Assembly: GCA_013399695.1 (NCBI GenBank)
Contig: VXAU01003997.1
Location: 620,001 to 684,000, forward strand
DNA: 64,000 nt
Source: Formicarius rufipectus
Taxonomy: Eukaryota > Chordata > Aves > Passeriformes > Formicariidae
Direction: 5' to 3'
The notes under the pieces are model-generated. The model had not been told where the DNA came from and searched no databases. It saw nothing but the letters and a program-made list of their open reading frames with translations. Shown here piece by piece: positions 1 through 9,419 of this stretch (positions within the stretch are counted from its first letter, which is position 1; each line of letters opens with the position of its first letter). The translations under genes were made by a program, and so were the position numbers.

Positions 1-851
1 TTTAATTACAATGTAAAGGTTGATTTGTTTTGGTCTGCCTTAGTTTTGGGTTGGTTGTTTGGTTTTTTTTTTCAAGCAAAATATATTTTTTTCTTTCAGT
101 TGCTTTCCTTGAGCTGGAAAAAATGTCTTTGATGGTCACATGTTGCATCATTTTTCCTGTTTTATGTACACCTGGAGTTCTGGTTTCATCTTGAGTCTTC
201 TTCCACTCTCTGGAATACTTTTTTGAACTGCAGAGTTGTGGGCTGAGATCCTGCCAGTTCACCAGCCTGGCAGTGTCATATCTTGGTCTGGTAATCAACA
301 CAGTGAACAGTTCAAATGGTTGTTGTTCAGCACTACTTAAAATAGCAAAAGTCCATTTAAATCAATGGAAGATGGATTTCTACTGTTGCCTGACAGATTG
401 GTAATCATATCCAAGTCATTTTCTGAGATACTAATTTTTAGTTCCTTGGCCAATAACATACTAAATTCCTTTCAGCAACTGAGTACAAAAACATAGTGGT
501 TTTCCCATCCTAAAGTTTTCCTGACACACAACAACAGCAACTCTTGAAGTGAAATCTTCTGACAGTGGTTAATGGCAACCTTACTGCAGGGATAAATTCC
601 AGAGTCTGAAGTTGCCCTTGGCTTGCATAATTCTCACTCCTCCACAGCTGCAGTGCCTACAAAGGACTGGTCTTACTCAGGAAACATGAAAGGAAGATCA
701 GAATTATAAAGTGAGACCCATTATGAGAATACACACATTTATATAAATTCTGATATTATATGTTTATTGCATGTCACTCCTGATAGTCTTTGAGGAATTT
801 TGTAAAAACTGGCAGACATAGTGAAAACTTGGTTTAAAAATAAATCAATAA
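1..851. other. Unique AT-rich noncoding DNA
   Basis: I see no gene or recognised transposon here. The first 75 bases are T/G-rich low-complexity sequence. Reading frames on both strands are short and have no recognisable domain. Confidence 0.6.
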
Positions 852-980
852 ATAACATAACATAACATAACATAACATAACATAACATAACATAACATAA
901 CATAACATAACATAACATAACATAACATAACATAACATAACATAACATAACATAACATAACATACATAACATAACATAAC
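852..980. repeat. (AACAT)n pentanucleotide microsatellite
   Basis: About 26 near-perfect copies of a 5-bp unit run for roughly 129 bp, with a single one-base deletion near 961-966. Such uniformity suggests recent expansion or continuing length change. The array creates artificial open frames of a repeated five-residue pattern on the minus strand; these are not genes. Copy number in the source individual may differ from the assembly. Confidence 0.95.
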
Positions 981-2589
981 AGGAACCAAACCCAAGAATG
1001 AACCAGGTCTGATTCACTAGTCATAGCAAAAATGAAGAAAAATAAATAAGAGAAACAGACACACGACACGGTTTCTGCAGATGATTCCTCCAGATTCCTC
1101 ATGCTCAGTTTTCACACATTTACAATCACAAAGCAGTGATGTTGCACAGTCTGTCATTAAGAAGAGGTTATCTTTTCCCAGCTTTCTAATATATTGTATT
1201 CATAGAACTCATTGTTATGATTTCTGTATTCACCAGTTGCTAAATACTTTTAAAAGTTACTTTCCTCTGTGTTATCTGAGCCCTTGATTTGAAGGGAAAA
1301 AAGATTGGCCTCAAATCAAATTTCTTCACCATGAGCCAGAGACTTACAACCCAACTCATCCAGTGAAAAAGATGACTCATCTTCTAAACCAGAAAAAGAA
1401 ATAGCACTTGTTCTGATCAGGACAGTTCTGATCCATTTATCCCACCAATTTTTTTTGTCACTCCTATCTCAAAGTCCCTGAGGTCATTTGAATGTAAATC
1501 GAAAAAGTTTCCAAATGCAACAGAAGAGAGAGTGGTAATAGTGAAAATCCCTGTAGTGATGAAGTGGAACTGTAGCATTAAATAATAACATATATTTTCC
1601 CAGTTCTCCTGCTTACTGCTTCAGTTCAGGATCTTAGTGCTTTAGATCTTCCTCACAGATGTGGAAAACCCAAGTGGAAATTCACTGTTCTATATTTAAC
1701 CCATTAAACTTCCCAGCAGAGCATCTTAACCAGTCAGCTTTTCAAGGACAAGAAAAAGATCCTTCACAAAGCTGTGCCTATTTATAACCAAGCACTCAAG
1801 ATACACTTAGCTCAGGGAGATGCACAGACATGCAGAGAATGACTTTTGATTTTGTTTACTGATTTTATTTTGTGTTGGATGTGTTGGATAAGGAGAAACC
1901 TGTCAGCCAGCATGGGAACTGAGAGTTGCCCTTTCCCAAGAAAATCATAGCAGAGACGTGGATCCAGAAGCTCTTGTTATTTTATGACTTCCAGCTTGCT
2001 CCTTTCTAGGGATTTTCCTTATCCTCCAGCTGAGGTGGCTTCTCACCAAGTGACTTTGCTTTACAATTCAGTGATCCCACCTCACGGCATTGAAATCCTC
2101 TTGTGTCTGTTGCCTGGAGGTGACAGAAAATTCTTGTGGCTTCCACTTGCAGGAGTTCGTGCACCTGTTTGAAGATCCTGCAGTGCTGACCACGGCAGGC
2201 ACCAAGTTCATGGTAAAGCCAAGCCACAGTCCCCCTGTTTCAATTCCTCTGCACTGAGATGTGAGGATGAGAAACCTTAAACACTGAGATGCTGCAGTAA
2301 TAACAGTGTCTATATATCATAGATTGAGAAAGGTTTTCTTGGTGACTAATTCATACCACAATTTACACAGCAACCTCATCCTCTCCTTCTGGTTGCAAAG
2401 TTTCCTTCAAGCCATCATAATTTTACTGGAATTTTAGGGAGCTGCTTGTACTCAATCAAGGGGCAGGGATGTTTTGCATTACCCGAGACACAAAGGTGGC
2501 CACGTGTTGTTCCAAATATGTTTGGTTTTCTTTGGTAATAAACTTTTTTAGGGTGTTCAAGGCTCTATTTACCTGATAAAGAAGAGGGA
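981..2589. other. Unique noncoding DNA
   Basis: No transposon, RNA gene or convincing exon was recognised. Open frames are all under about 75 codons and look random. Confidence 0.55.
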
Positions 2590-2691
2590 GGGAAGGAAGG
2601 AAGGAAGGAAGGAAGGAAGGAAGGAAGGGAAAGGAAGGGAAAGGAAGGGAAAGGAAGGGAGAGGAAGGGAAAGGAAGGGAAAGGAAGGGAA
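2590..2691. repeat. (GGAA)n / (GGGAAAGGAA)n purine array
   Basis: A GGAA tetranucleotide array (about 2590-2627) changes into a 10-bp GGGAAAGGAA higher-order unit (about 2628-2691) with one G-for-A variant. The plus strand is all purine, so it is a polypurine-polypyrimidine mirror-type tract that could form triplex DNA. GGAA arrays are also clustered ETS-factor core motifs, but nothing here shows regulatory use. Confidence 0.93.
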
Positions 2692-2833
2692 CTTCAGCCC
2701 CTTGTGTTATAAAATATTACAAAAACGTCTCAAAAATTGATAATCCCCCCACCTCCACTGTCAAATACACCAGATAGCTCCCAGGAACAGCGCCACTAAG
2801 AGCACATGTCTGTTCTGCAGCTGTGTCCTGGCN
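2692..2833. other. Spacer between two purine arrays, ending in an N
   Basis: This is a 141-bp non-repetitive spacer between two related GGAA-type arrays. The last base, 2833, is the only unresolved base I noticed in the window and directly touches the second array. The N probably marks a sequencing or assembly ambiguity, so true array lengths and the spacer junction are uncertain. Confidence 0.7.
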
Positions 2834-2910
2834 AAAGGAAGGGAAAGGAAGGAAGGAAGGGAAAGGCAGGGAAAGGAAGGGAGGAAGGGAAAGGAAGGAA
2901 GGAAAGGAAG
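2834..2910. repeat. Second GGAA / GGGAAAGGAA purine array
   Basis: This is a less regular relative of the 2590-2691 array, mixing GGAA, GGGAAA and one CAGGG interruption. It starts immediately after the N. It may be a diverged or duplicated part of the first array. Confidence 0.9.
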
Positions 2911-4511
2911 TTTCTACCTGCAATATACTTTGGTTTAGAGTTCTAACAATGTGACTCTGTTACTGTTGCCCTTTCCATAATGTATCAGATTTCTTTTCTT
3001 CACCATAACCATTAAAATATCCCTTCTGCTCTTAAAATATCCCTGTGTTGTGGAAGTCCTGCTGTTGCCTAAAACGGAGGAAAATAAACATTTTCCAAGC
3101 AGTATTAGTATAGTTAAGGTAGAGAACAGTTCTTTAATGAAAGCTTTCAGGTGCATGGAGTAAAAAGGCTCACACCAGCATAGAATTCTCAGTTTTATAG
3201 CTTTAACTCATTACTACATCCAGTGGGTACATTCAACCTGAAGACCATTTGCCCCTGGTACCATTCTCAGAACTGCCCCACTGGAGCCCTTCCAAGGGTT
3301 CTGGGCCCTCTCTCTTGTTTTGACTACAATATTATTCTGGGTCAGGTGAATGTCCCAAACTGGATGTCCTGGGTAAAATCTCTTCCCTTGAAAAGATTGT
3401 TAAACAGAAATTCAGAAAAGTGACACAAACCATGAGAAAAGGTCTCAGTAACTACTGACTGGTGTTTCAAAGTGTAAGAAACTCATACAGCTGTATAAAA
3501 ACCTGCAAAAAGCTAAAAAACTTCAGGCATCACTGCCATATCAAAAAGTACAATTTTCTGAACTGAAAAAGATTTCTCACCACACTGATAGTTTCCCAAA
3601 CTATGCAATTTCTCATGAAAAACTGAGTTCATGTGACAGTGACTGCAAAAATGTTGCACTGTTATTAAGGGCTACTTCCTCAGAACTGTCTCAGATTCCT
3701 CCAGTGGGCAGCAGACAGACATTTTTCATGATGACTCCTATTTTTTTATTTTTTTTTAAAAATAGACTTTGAATGTCTCAGATATCTCATGGCACTCAAA
3801 TGCTGTGGATCTGCTCTCCAGGAACTGCAAGGGTTTCACCCAGCTTGGCATGAGGGAAGGGAGCATTTTGAATCTTAGAAGGAAACATTCATTGCAGTAA
3901 ATCATTATTTCACATTTCTGTTCCTTTAAAAATGTGAAGATTGCTATGACTACTATTGCAGATTACTAAAAATTTGTAAAATTAGCTATTCTACTGCTGA
4001 ATAGGACAGAGGAACCTTTAATGCCTCAGAGTGTGCAGGAAAGGGCATTAGGAGTATCAGAATGTCTAGGAAGCCTGTGCAACTTAGATAAACAAGATTG
4101 TAGCCTGCAGAAAGTACTTGAGTTGTTTGGAAGTTTATTAAATGACAAAATATAATGTTTGCCAGCATTCATTTGTGAAAGTAAATATTTCAGAGTGTTC
4201 TTTCTTACAGCAAGTTTGTCACCTGTCTTCCTTGCCTTTTGCTCTCAATCTTCTGTGCCATTTGATCCTGCCAAAGCCTTGATTTTTCCAGACTGATTGA
4301 ATCTGTGCTCCATGATTACATAACTGGAGCTGTTTACGTGGGGCTGGACAGGACCTATGGACATGGCAAGACAGTAAAATGCAGTGACATCTTGAAAATA
4401 TACAAACATGACCCTCAGATTTTCCCTTTAGTCTTGTCATATAAAAGAATAAATGAGCAAAAGGGATTTTCTGGTGTGAAAAATGCAGTGACTGACATGT
4501 AAAATGAAGAA
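2911..4511. other. Unique noncoding DNA
   Basis: No gene or recognised repeat was seen. Open frames are short and lack domain signatures. Confidence 0.5.
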
Positions 4512-4817
4512 GGGAGGGAGCAGAGGATGGACCAGGCTCTGCTTGGGGTGCCCAGCAATGGCACAGGAGGGACGGGCAGGAACTGATGCCCAGCAAGTTC
4601 CACCTGCACAGGAGGAAGAACTTCTTTGCTGTGCAGAGACCCAGCCCTGAACAGATTGCCCAGAGAGGGTGTGGAGTCTGCTCACTGGGGGTATTCCAGA
4701 CCCATCTGGACACAGCCCTGTGCCCTGTGCTCTGGGATGGCCCTGTTGGAGCAGAGGTGGGACCAGATGCCCCACTGTGGTCCGTTCCAACCCGACCCAT
4801 CCTGGAATTCTGTGAAT
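4512..4817 (+). mobile_element. CR1 LINE, 5'-truncated, 3' end
   Basis: This is the 3' part of a CR1 retrotransposon in sense orientation. The plus-strand frame retains the C-terminal ORF2 (endonuclease/reverse transcriptase polyprotein) region, with residue runs such as LHRRKNFFAV and FQTHLDTAL. It ends in a degenerate ATTCTGTG-type tail. It closely matches the copy at 52457-52878 (about 93% by eye over 300 bp), so both belong to one relatively young subfamily. Everything upstream, including the polymerase core, is missing, so it cannot move on its own. The long minus-strand open frame across it is an antisense artefact. Confidence 0.92.
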
Positions 4818-6140
4818 ATCCAACAACCAGTAGACATTCACACTGGGATGCTCCATTAGGCAGTTTTCTGTGCTTACAGATCATTCTTTTCTTATTAAAT
4901 AAATCAGCAGTTACTGCCCTTCCAGGAAAGTAATTTCTTCTATACCACCATGAAGGGTCAAATATAATGACTTGAATAAATGGTGGACAGTGGTAAATTG
5001 GAAAGTCATTTGAACCTGAAGATGTCAAACATTATAAGTAGAATTGAACAAACAATAACAAAATAGTCTTTTGGCCTCTTAGGAAACAGGAGATGTTGTC
5101 TCATGCACACTTGTGTAATTTGGAAAAACTGGATGAACAAAGAGAGACCCTCCTTCAGTGCTGAGAGTTTAGAGATAGGCTGGGATTTAAAAATCAGTAC
5201 AGTTGATAGGTGACTGAACTGAAAACTCAGCTGCTAAGTTGAGTGTTTCCAGAGGTAAACATGGGAATTTTAAAGCTAATTGAAGAGCTGTTTAACAAAC
5301 ATTGCTTGGAAACTCTGTGTCAGGTCTCCAAGCCAGAGCAGCTGTACATTTGTGACAAGTTTCAAAAGAGGGGGCAGGGGGAGGAGAGAGATGAAGGAGT
5401 CAGGACAGGTACTGCAGCTGCTCCTCATTCACCTCACCAAACAGCAAAAGGGAAGCCAACAAACAAGGACATTCCAGCAGAAATTCAAAGTGGAAGTGAT
5501 AATACGAAGGTTAGACTGACAGGTCCTGGCAAGCTGGGAGGGCAGCACCAGAAAAGCACTGGAGGCGACGAAGCTCAAAGCTCAGGGACTCGATTCTTTC
5601 CTGCTTCCCTCCCATTCCCTCTCTGCAAGAGCAGCTCTTCCATCTCAGCTATGAGGAATTGTTTGGTGGGGGACATTCCCTTCCAGAGGAGGAACAGGCA
5701 GCATCGAGGAGCAGGAGAAAAGCTGGGAATCTACGTGCTCTGTGGGGGGAATGCTGGTGTTCATGGGAAAAGAATGAACATGCAAGTGAAAACAATAAAT
5801 ACAGAGGAGCAGTAATTGCACGTCGGATTCATCCTGGCGGAGATGGGAAGCTGTGTAGTGGGGAATCTCAGTTCCACAGGGGTGGGCCTGAGTGTGTGGA
5901 TTACTGGAAATAGAGGGACTTCTACCCTGGCTTGTGTCAATGGTAGCAAACACTGCTTTGCTCAGTGCTGTGAGTAAGGCCATACACACTGAAATAGCAC
6001 AAGGGACATAGCTGGACAGAAATCATTGGGGTGCTAAAGTTCATACAAGTGCAGTTAATGAACTTGATTCTCATTTAAAGCATATTTACTTTACATTACT
6101 CTATTTTTCACTGAGAAGTGATCTATGCCTGCAAATATTT
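4818..6140. other. Unique DNA, locally GC-rich at 5.3-5.9 kb
   Basis: No recognised repeat was seen. The part around 5330-5950 is richer in G+C than its surroundings and contains the longest open frame not explained by a repeat (5261-5815, listed separately). Confidence 0.5.
5261..5815 (+). other. Unassigned 184-codon open reading frame
   Basis: This ATG-initiated frame has a favourable start context (A at -3, G at +4) and ends in TAA. It does not overlap any CR1, LTR or microsatellite I can see. The product would be hydrophilic and rich in Gly, Lys, Gln and Ser, with no signal peptide, membrane segment or domain that I recognise. No splice-linked neighbours are evident. Minus-strand frames overlap its 3' half. 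Chance is the default explanation in a 64-kb window; a lineage-specific transcript or exon is possible but unsupported. Confidence 0.15.
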
Positions 6141-6511
6141 TCAGCTTGGAAAAAAAGAAATCTTTGGGGCAATCCAGTTGTGGCCTTCCAGTACCTGAAT
6201 TGGACCAACAAGAAATATGGAGAGAGACTATTTCCAAGGGCCTGGAGGGACAGCACAGCGATGAATGGCTTCAAAGTGATAGAGAGCAGGGTTAGGCTGG
6301 ATATTAAGAAGAAATTGTTCCCTGTGAGGGTGGGGAGTCCCTGGCACAGGTTGGGCAGAGAAGCTGTGGCTGCCCCATCCCTTTTGTGTCCAAGGCCAGG
6401 TTGGATGGGGCTCTGAGCACCCTGGGCTGGTGGAAGGTGTCCCTGCCCATGGCAGGGGAGTTGGAACCAGGTGATCTTTAAGGTCCCTTCGAACCTAATC
6501 ATTCTGTAATT
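6141..6511 (+). mobile_element. CR1 LINE, 5'-truncated, 3' end
   Basis: Sense-oriented CR1 3' segment encoding a decayed ORF2 C-terminus: the recognisable order is VAFQYLN, ERLFPRAW, then a GFKV..SRVRLDI block and VGSPWHRLGREAVAAP. It is followed by the conserved noncoding end (GGTCCCTTCGAACC then ATTCTGTAAT). The first 30 bp are noticeably degraded. An insertion in the 'CCATCCC..GTGTCCAAGG' stretch replaces the usual CTGGAA. Same broad subfamily as 24020-24611 and 41386-41790. Confidence 0.93.
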
Positions 6512-7266
6512 CACTGGCTATAACTCTTAGTGCTGCAGGACCTGGGAGCTGTCACCGAGGAAGAAGCAGTCCCCAACCAGTGGAATACCTCTCACTGTGT
6601 TTGGAAAAGGACTCGATGTCATTTCAAGTAGATTGTCCTCCTCCAGGCAGAGCACATGATGGTACATCAGTGACACTTCAGTTCATGGTACCTCACCACG
6701 CTGGAGATACAAGTTGCTCTTCTCAACCTGTTGAGGTCTTGGTATGAGTCCTGCAGTACCTGAGAGCTCTCCCTGGTATTTTTGGAGCTCAGCCTGTGGG
6801 GTTGAAAGGAATGTTTCATGGGCCAGATGAAATGGGAAATGCACTTCGGGTTTCTAATAAAATGAAACTGTTTCCTGTTCCTGCCCATAAACATTCCATA
6901 GGAAATTGAGGCAGCTCTCACTGGTGACAAGGAAACCACCACCAACCAGGAAAAGTTGCTTTAACTGTGAAAAATGGCAAACTTCTCCTTATGGCAAATG
7001 CGTGAAATGCAGCCTTTTATTCGGGGGCTGGAATTACACCCTTTCCTCTGAGAACAGCTGCATGTGCTGGTGGGAATGGCAAAGTTCTGGCCCAGATCCA
7101 ATTTGATAACACTTACAGAAAGATGCAAGGGGTTTTCTGTTTCCTTTTTTTTTTTTTTTTTGGCATTTGGCTTTCTTTGGGCATAAATTCTTCCAACCCA
7201 AAATTTGGTCACTGGAATATCAGCCTTGCAAGGTGCTGAGTACTCTGGCCACGATCCAAAAGTGCA
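6512..7266. other. Unique noncoding DNA with a poly(T) run
   Basis: No gene was recognised. A T homopolymer of about 18 lies near 7143-7160. It does not clearly mark the poly(A) tail of a processed pseudogene, since no coding-like sequence abuts it on the minus strand. Confidence 0.5.
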
Positions 7267-7357
7267 CTTAAGCACATGCTTAACTTCGAGGCCATAATTA
7301 GTCTTGCCTGTTTCACTGGGGGCTGTTGACATGCTTAAAGTTAAGCATGTGACTAAG
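7267..7357. mobile_element. Palindromic, MITE-like ancient repeat core
   Basis: Two 20-nt arms (7267-7286 and 7338-7357) are reverse complements at 18 of 20 positions around a 51-nt loop. Inside the right arm region, 7331-7348 is itself an 18-nt palindrome (ATGCTTAA, AG, TTAAGCAT). The sequence after it ('TTTGTAGGATTAAGCCC') resembles an old dispersed reptile/bird repeat that I recall with alternating CATGCTTAA and TTAAGCATG motifs. A nonautonomous DNA-transposon remnant is my inference; the family name is not certain. Confidence 0.5.
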
Positions 7358-7754
7358 TCCACTGCTGCAAGAATGCTTAGCCCTTTGTAGGATTAAGCCC
7401 AGCTCTGTGCTACACAAATGAGCTTTTGTTCAGCCTTGAATGACTAGGACAGGCAATGGAAGGAATAAACAGCACTCTTTAAAATAAACATTCTGCTGAT
7501 CACAGAGATAGCCCACACTGGAGCTGTCATCACGTTTTATTAGCAGCATTTGAGCAGCACAAATGAGGTGATTCACTTCTCTGAAGCATGTCTCCATTAT
7601 CTCTCTGTACCTGAAATGCCTGGTGGGTTGTGCCCCATGGCAACCCTACAGCTGCACGTCACACCCGCAGCTGGTGGTGCTGGTGCAAAGGTGCTCTCAC
7701 GGAGCCACGTGCATCTTCAAACTCTAACCATGCCAAGGGAGTCAGTCCTGTGAC

Positions 7755-8140
7755 GAGCAGCTGAGGGTGCTGGGGATGCTTAGCCTGGAGACAAGGAGGC
7801 TCAGAGTGGACCTTCTCACTCTCTACAACTCCCTGACAGGAGAGGGGAGCCAGCTGGGGGTCGGGGTATGCTTCCAGGGAGCAAGGGGCAGGAAAAGATT
7901 AAATGGCCTCAAGCTGTGCCAGGAGAGGTTCAGGTTGGACATCGGGAAGAATTTCTTCACTGAAAGGGTGTTCAGACATTGGAAGGGGCTGCCCAGGGAG
8001 GGGAGTCCCCATCCCTGGAGGTGTTCAAGGAATGCATGTGGCATTCAGTGCTCTGGGCTGGGTGACAAGGTGGTGTCCAGTCAAAACTTGGACTCGGTGA
8101 TCTTGGAGGCCTTTTCCAACCTAAATGATTCTGTGACCAT
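7755..8140 (+). mobile_element. CR1 LINE, 5'-truncated, 3' end
   Basis: Sense CR1 3' segment with the usual succession: a GAGGCT..CTCACTCTCTACAACTCCC block, ORF2 C-terminal relic (ERFRLDIGKNFFTERVFRHW, then GLPREGSPHP), TTGGACTCGGTGATCTTGGA, and an ATGATTCTGTGA tail. The subfamily is the same as 32974-33524 and 48239-48612. It lies about 200 bp from an oppositely oriented CR1 of a different subfamily at 8343-8588, so the two are tail-to-tail. Confidence 0.94.
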
Positions 8141-8342
8141 GTGAAGTTAGCTCTGAGCAGCTGCTGGGTCTGTGCGGTGCACCTCAACACCATGGAGAGG
8201 CATTAATTCACAGTGAAGAATGAAATGATCCTGGTAGTGTGATAGTCAGGTCACAGATTTGGACTTCACTCCTTTCTAAACAGTGTTTCCACTTGTGGGG
8301 GTATGTAATGGACTGGATCAGATCACCTACCCCATGTGTAGA

Positions 8343-8588
8343 TCATAGAATCACAGAATACCTTGGATTGGAAGGGACCTTAAGGAGGATTCAGTTCCAA
8401 CCCCCTGCCATGGGCAGGGACACCTTCCACCAGCCCAGGGTGCTCAGAGCCCCATCCAACCTGGCCTTGGACACTTCCAGGGATGGGGCAGCCACAGCTT
8501 CTCTGCCCAACCTGTGCCAGGGCCAAACCACCCTCACAGGGAACAATTTCTTCCCAATATCTAAACCAAACCTCTGTCAGCCTCAATG
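8343..8588 (-). mobile_element. CR1 LINE, 5'-truncated, 3' end
   Basis: Antisense-oriented CR1: the plus strand begins with the inverted tail (ATCATAGAATCACAGAAT), then CCTTGGATTGGAAGGGACCT and the inverted ORF2 C-terminal region. It breaks off near 8588, inside the region where related copies continue to the sequence for the GNGFK motif. The GGGCCAAACCACCCTC stretch differs from the usual GGGCCTGCCCACCCTC. Confidence 0.93.
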
Positions 8589-9400
8589 CATTGGTAGAGG
8601 CCAGTGTATGCCCAGACAAGGAGTGCAGGAACTGGACAAGTGACGTTTGTTCAGATCACATCACCCTGGAGACCTCCAGCACGGGGTCTTTCTAATCTGG
8701 AAATGTGTCCAGCTGGCAGCAAAGAGGCCCACCTGGTTTCTGTGTGGGTCTGTGTGACTCCCTGCAGTGAGGCCACCCAGTAAGTGACTGGTCCTGTGGC
8801 GTTTCCCGTCGCAGCTCTGAGCGGCGCAGCAAAGGAAACGTTACCCTTTGCGGACCTTTTTCTCCATGACATTCCCAGTTCGGGTGGAAAAGTATCCCAG
8901 AAAAAGGCAGTGGAAAGAACAGCTTTTGCATGTTGGTCTGTGGGGGTCGGGACTGTAAGCTGAGCCACTGAACCAATCGTGTTCATAATTAAAAGGAGGC
9001 ATTCTTAAAACATAATTAAGAAAAAGGACTGAAGCTTAAATAAATCATCTTCGCCTATTTACTCTTTATGTATTTTCCCCTCCATAGTAGTCTGAGCCTT
9101 AGCATTTTATCCTTTCAGGATTTCATTTTAGTTTTCAAGGCATGGTTGGTTTCTATTTCTTTGGGGTTCTTTTGTAAAATTCAGTTTTGTTGTTGATTAT
9201 ACTTTTTTTTTTAAATTATTCTATTCCTACAGTTTCACTTCTTTCATTTGAAAACTCCACAGTTCCAGTTTTGAGAGTTACTAATTGCAAACATGGGGAA
9301 ATGAGCAAAAAATCAGCAGCATTCAGAAAACAACCCAAAATTTCAGTGGGCTAAACAGTTGTCAATTCCAGGGGAAGACCTTTCAAACAGCACTTTTTAA

Positions 9401-9419
9401 ATTATTTATTTATTTATTT
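9401..9419. repeat. Short (ATTT)n run
   Basis: Four to five tandem ATTT units; minor simple repeat. Confidence 0.8.

Noticed and set aside
739..1102. Minus-strand frames with a repeated Met-Leu-Cys-Tyr-Val pattern
   Set aside because: Pure translation of the AACAT pentanucleotide array.
4219..5028. 269-codon minus-strand open frame, the longest in the window
   Set aside because: Its middle runs antisense across the CR1 at 4512-4817, and a matching frame appears antisense to the related CR1 at 52457-52878. It reflects CR1 composition, not a host gene.
7143..7160. Poly(T) run as the tail of an inverted processed pseudogene
   Set aside because: No coding-like sequence lies upstream on the minus strand and no flanking duplication is visible.
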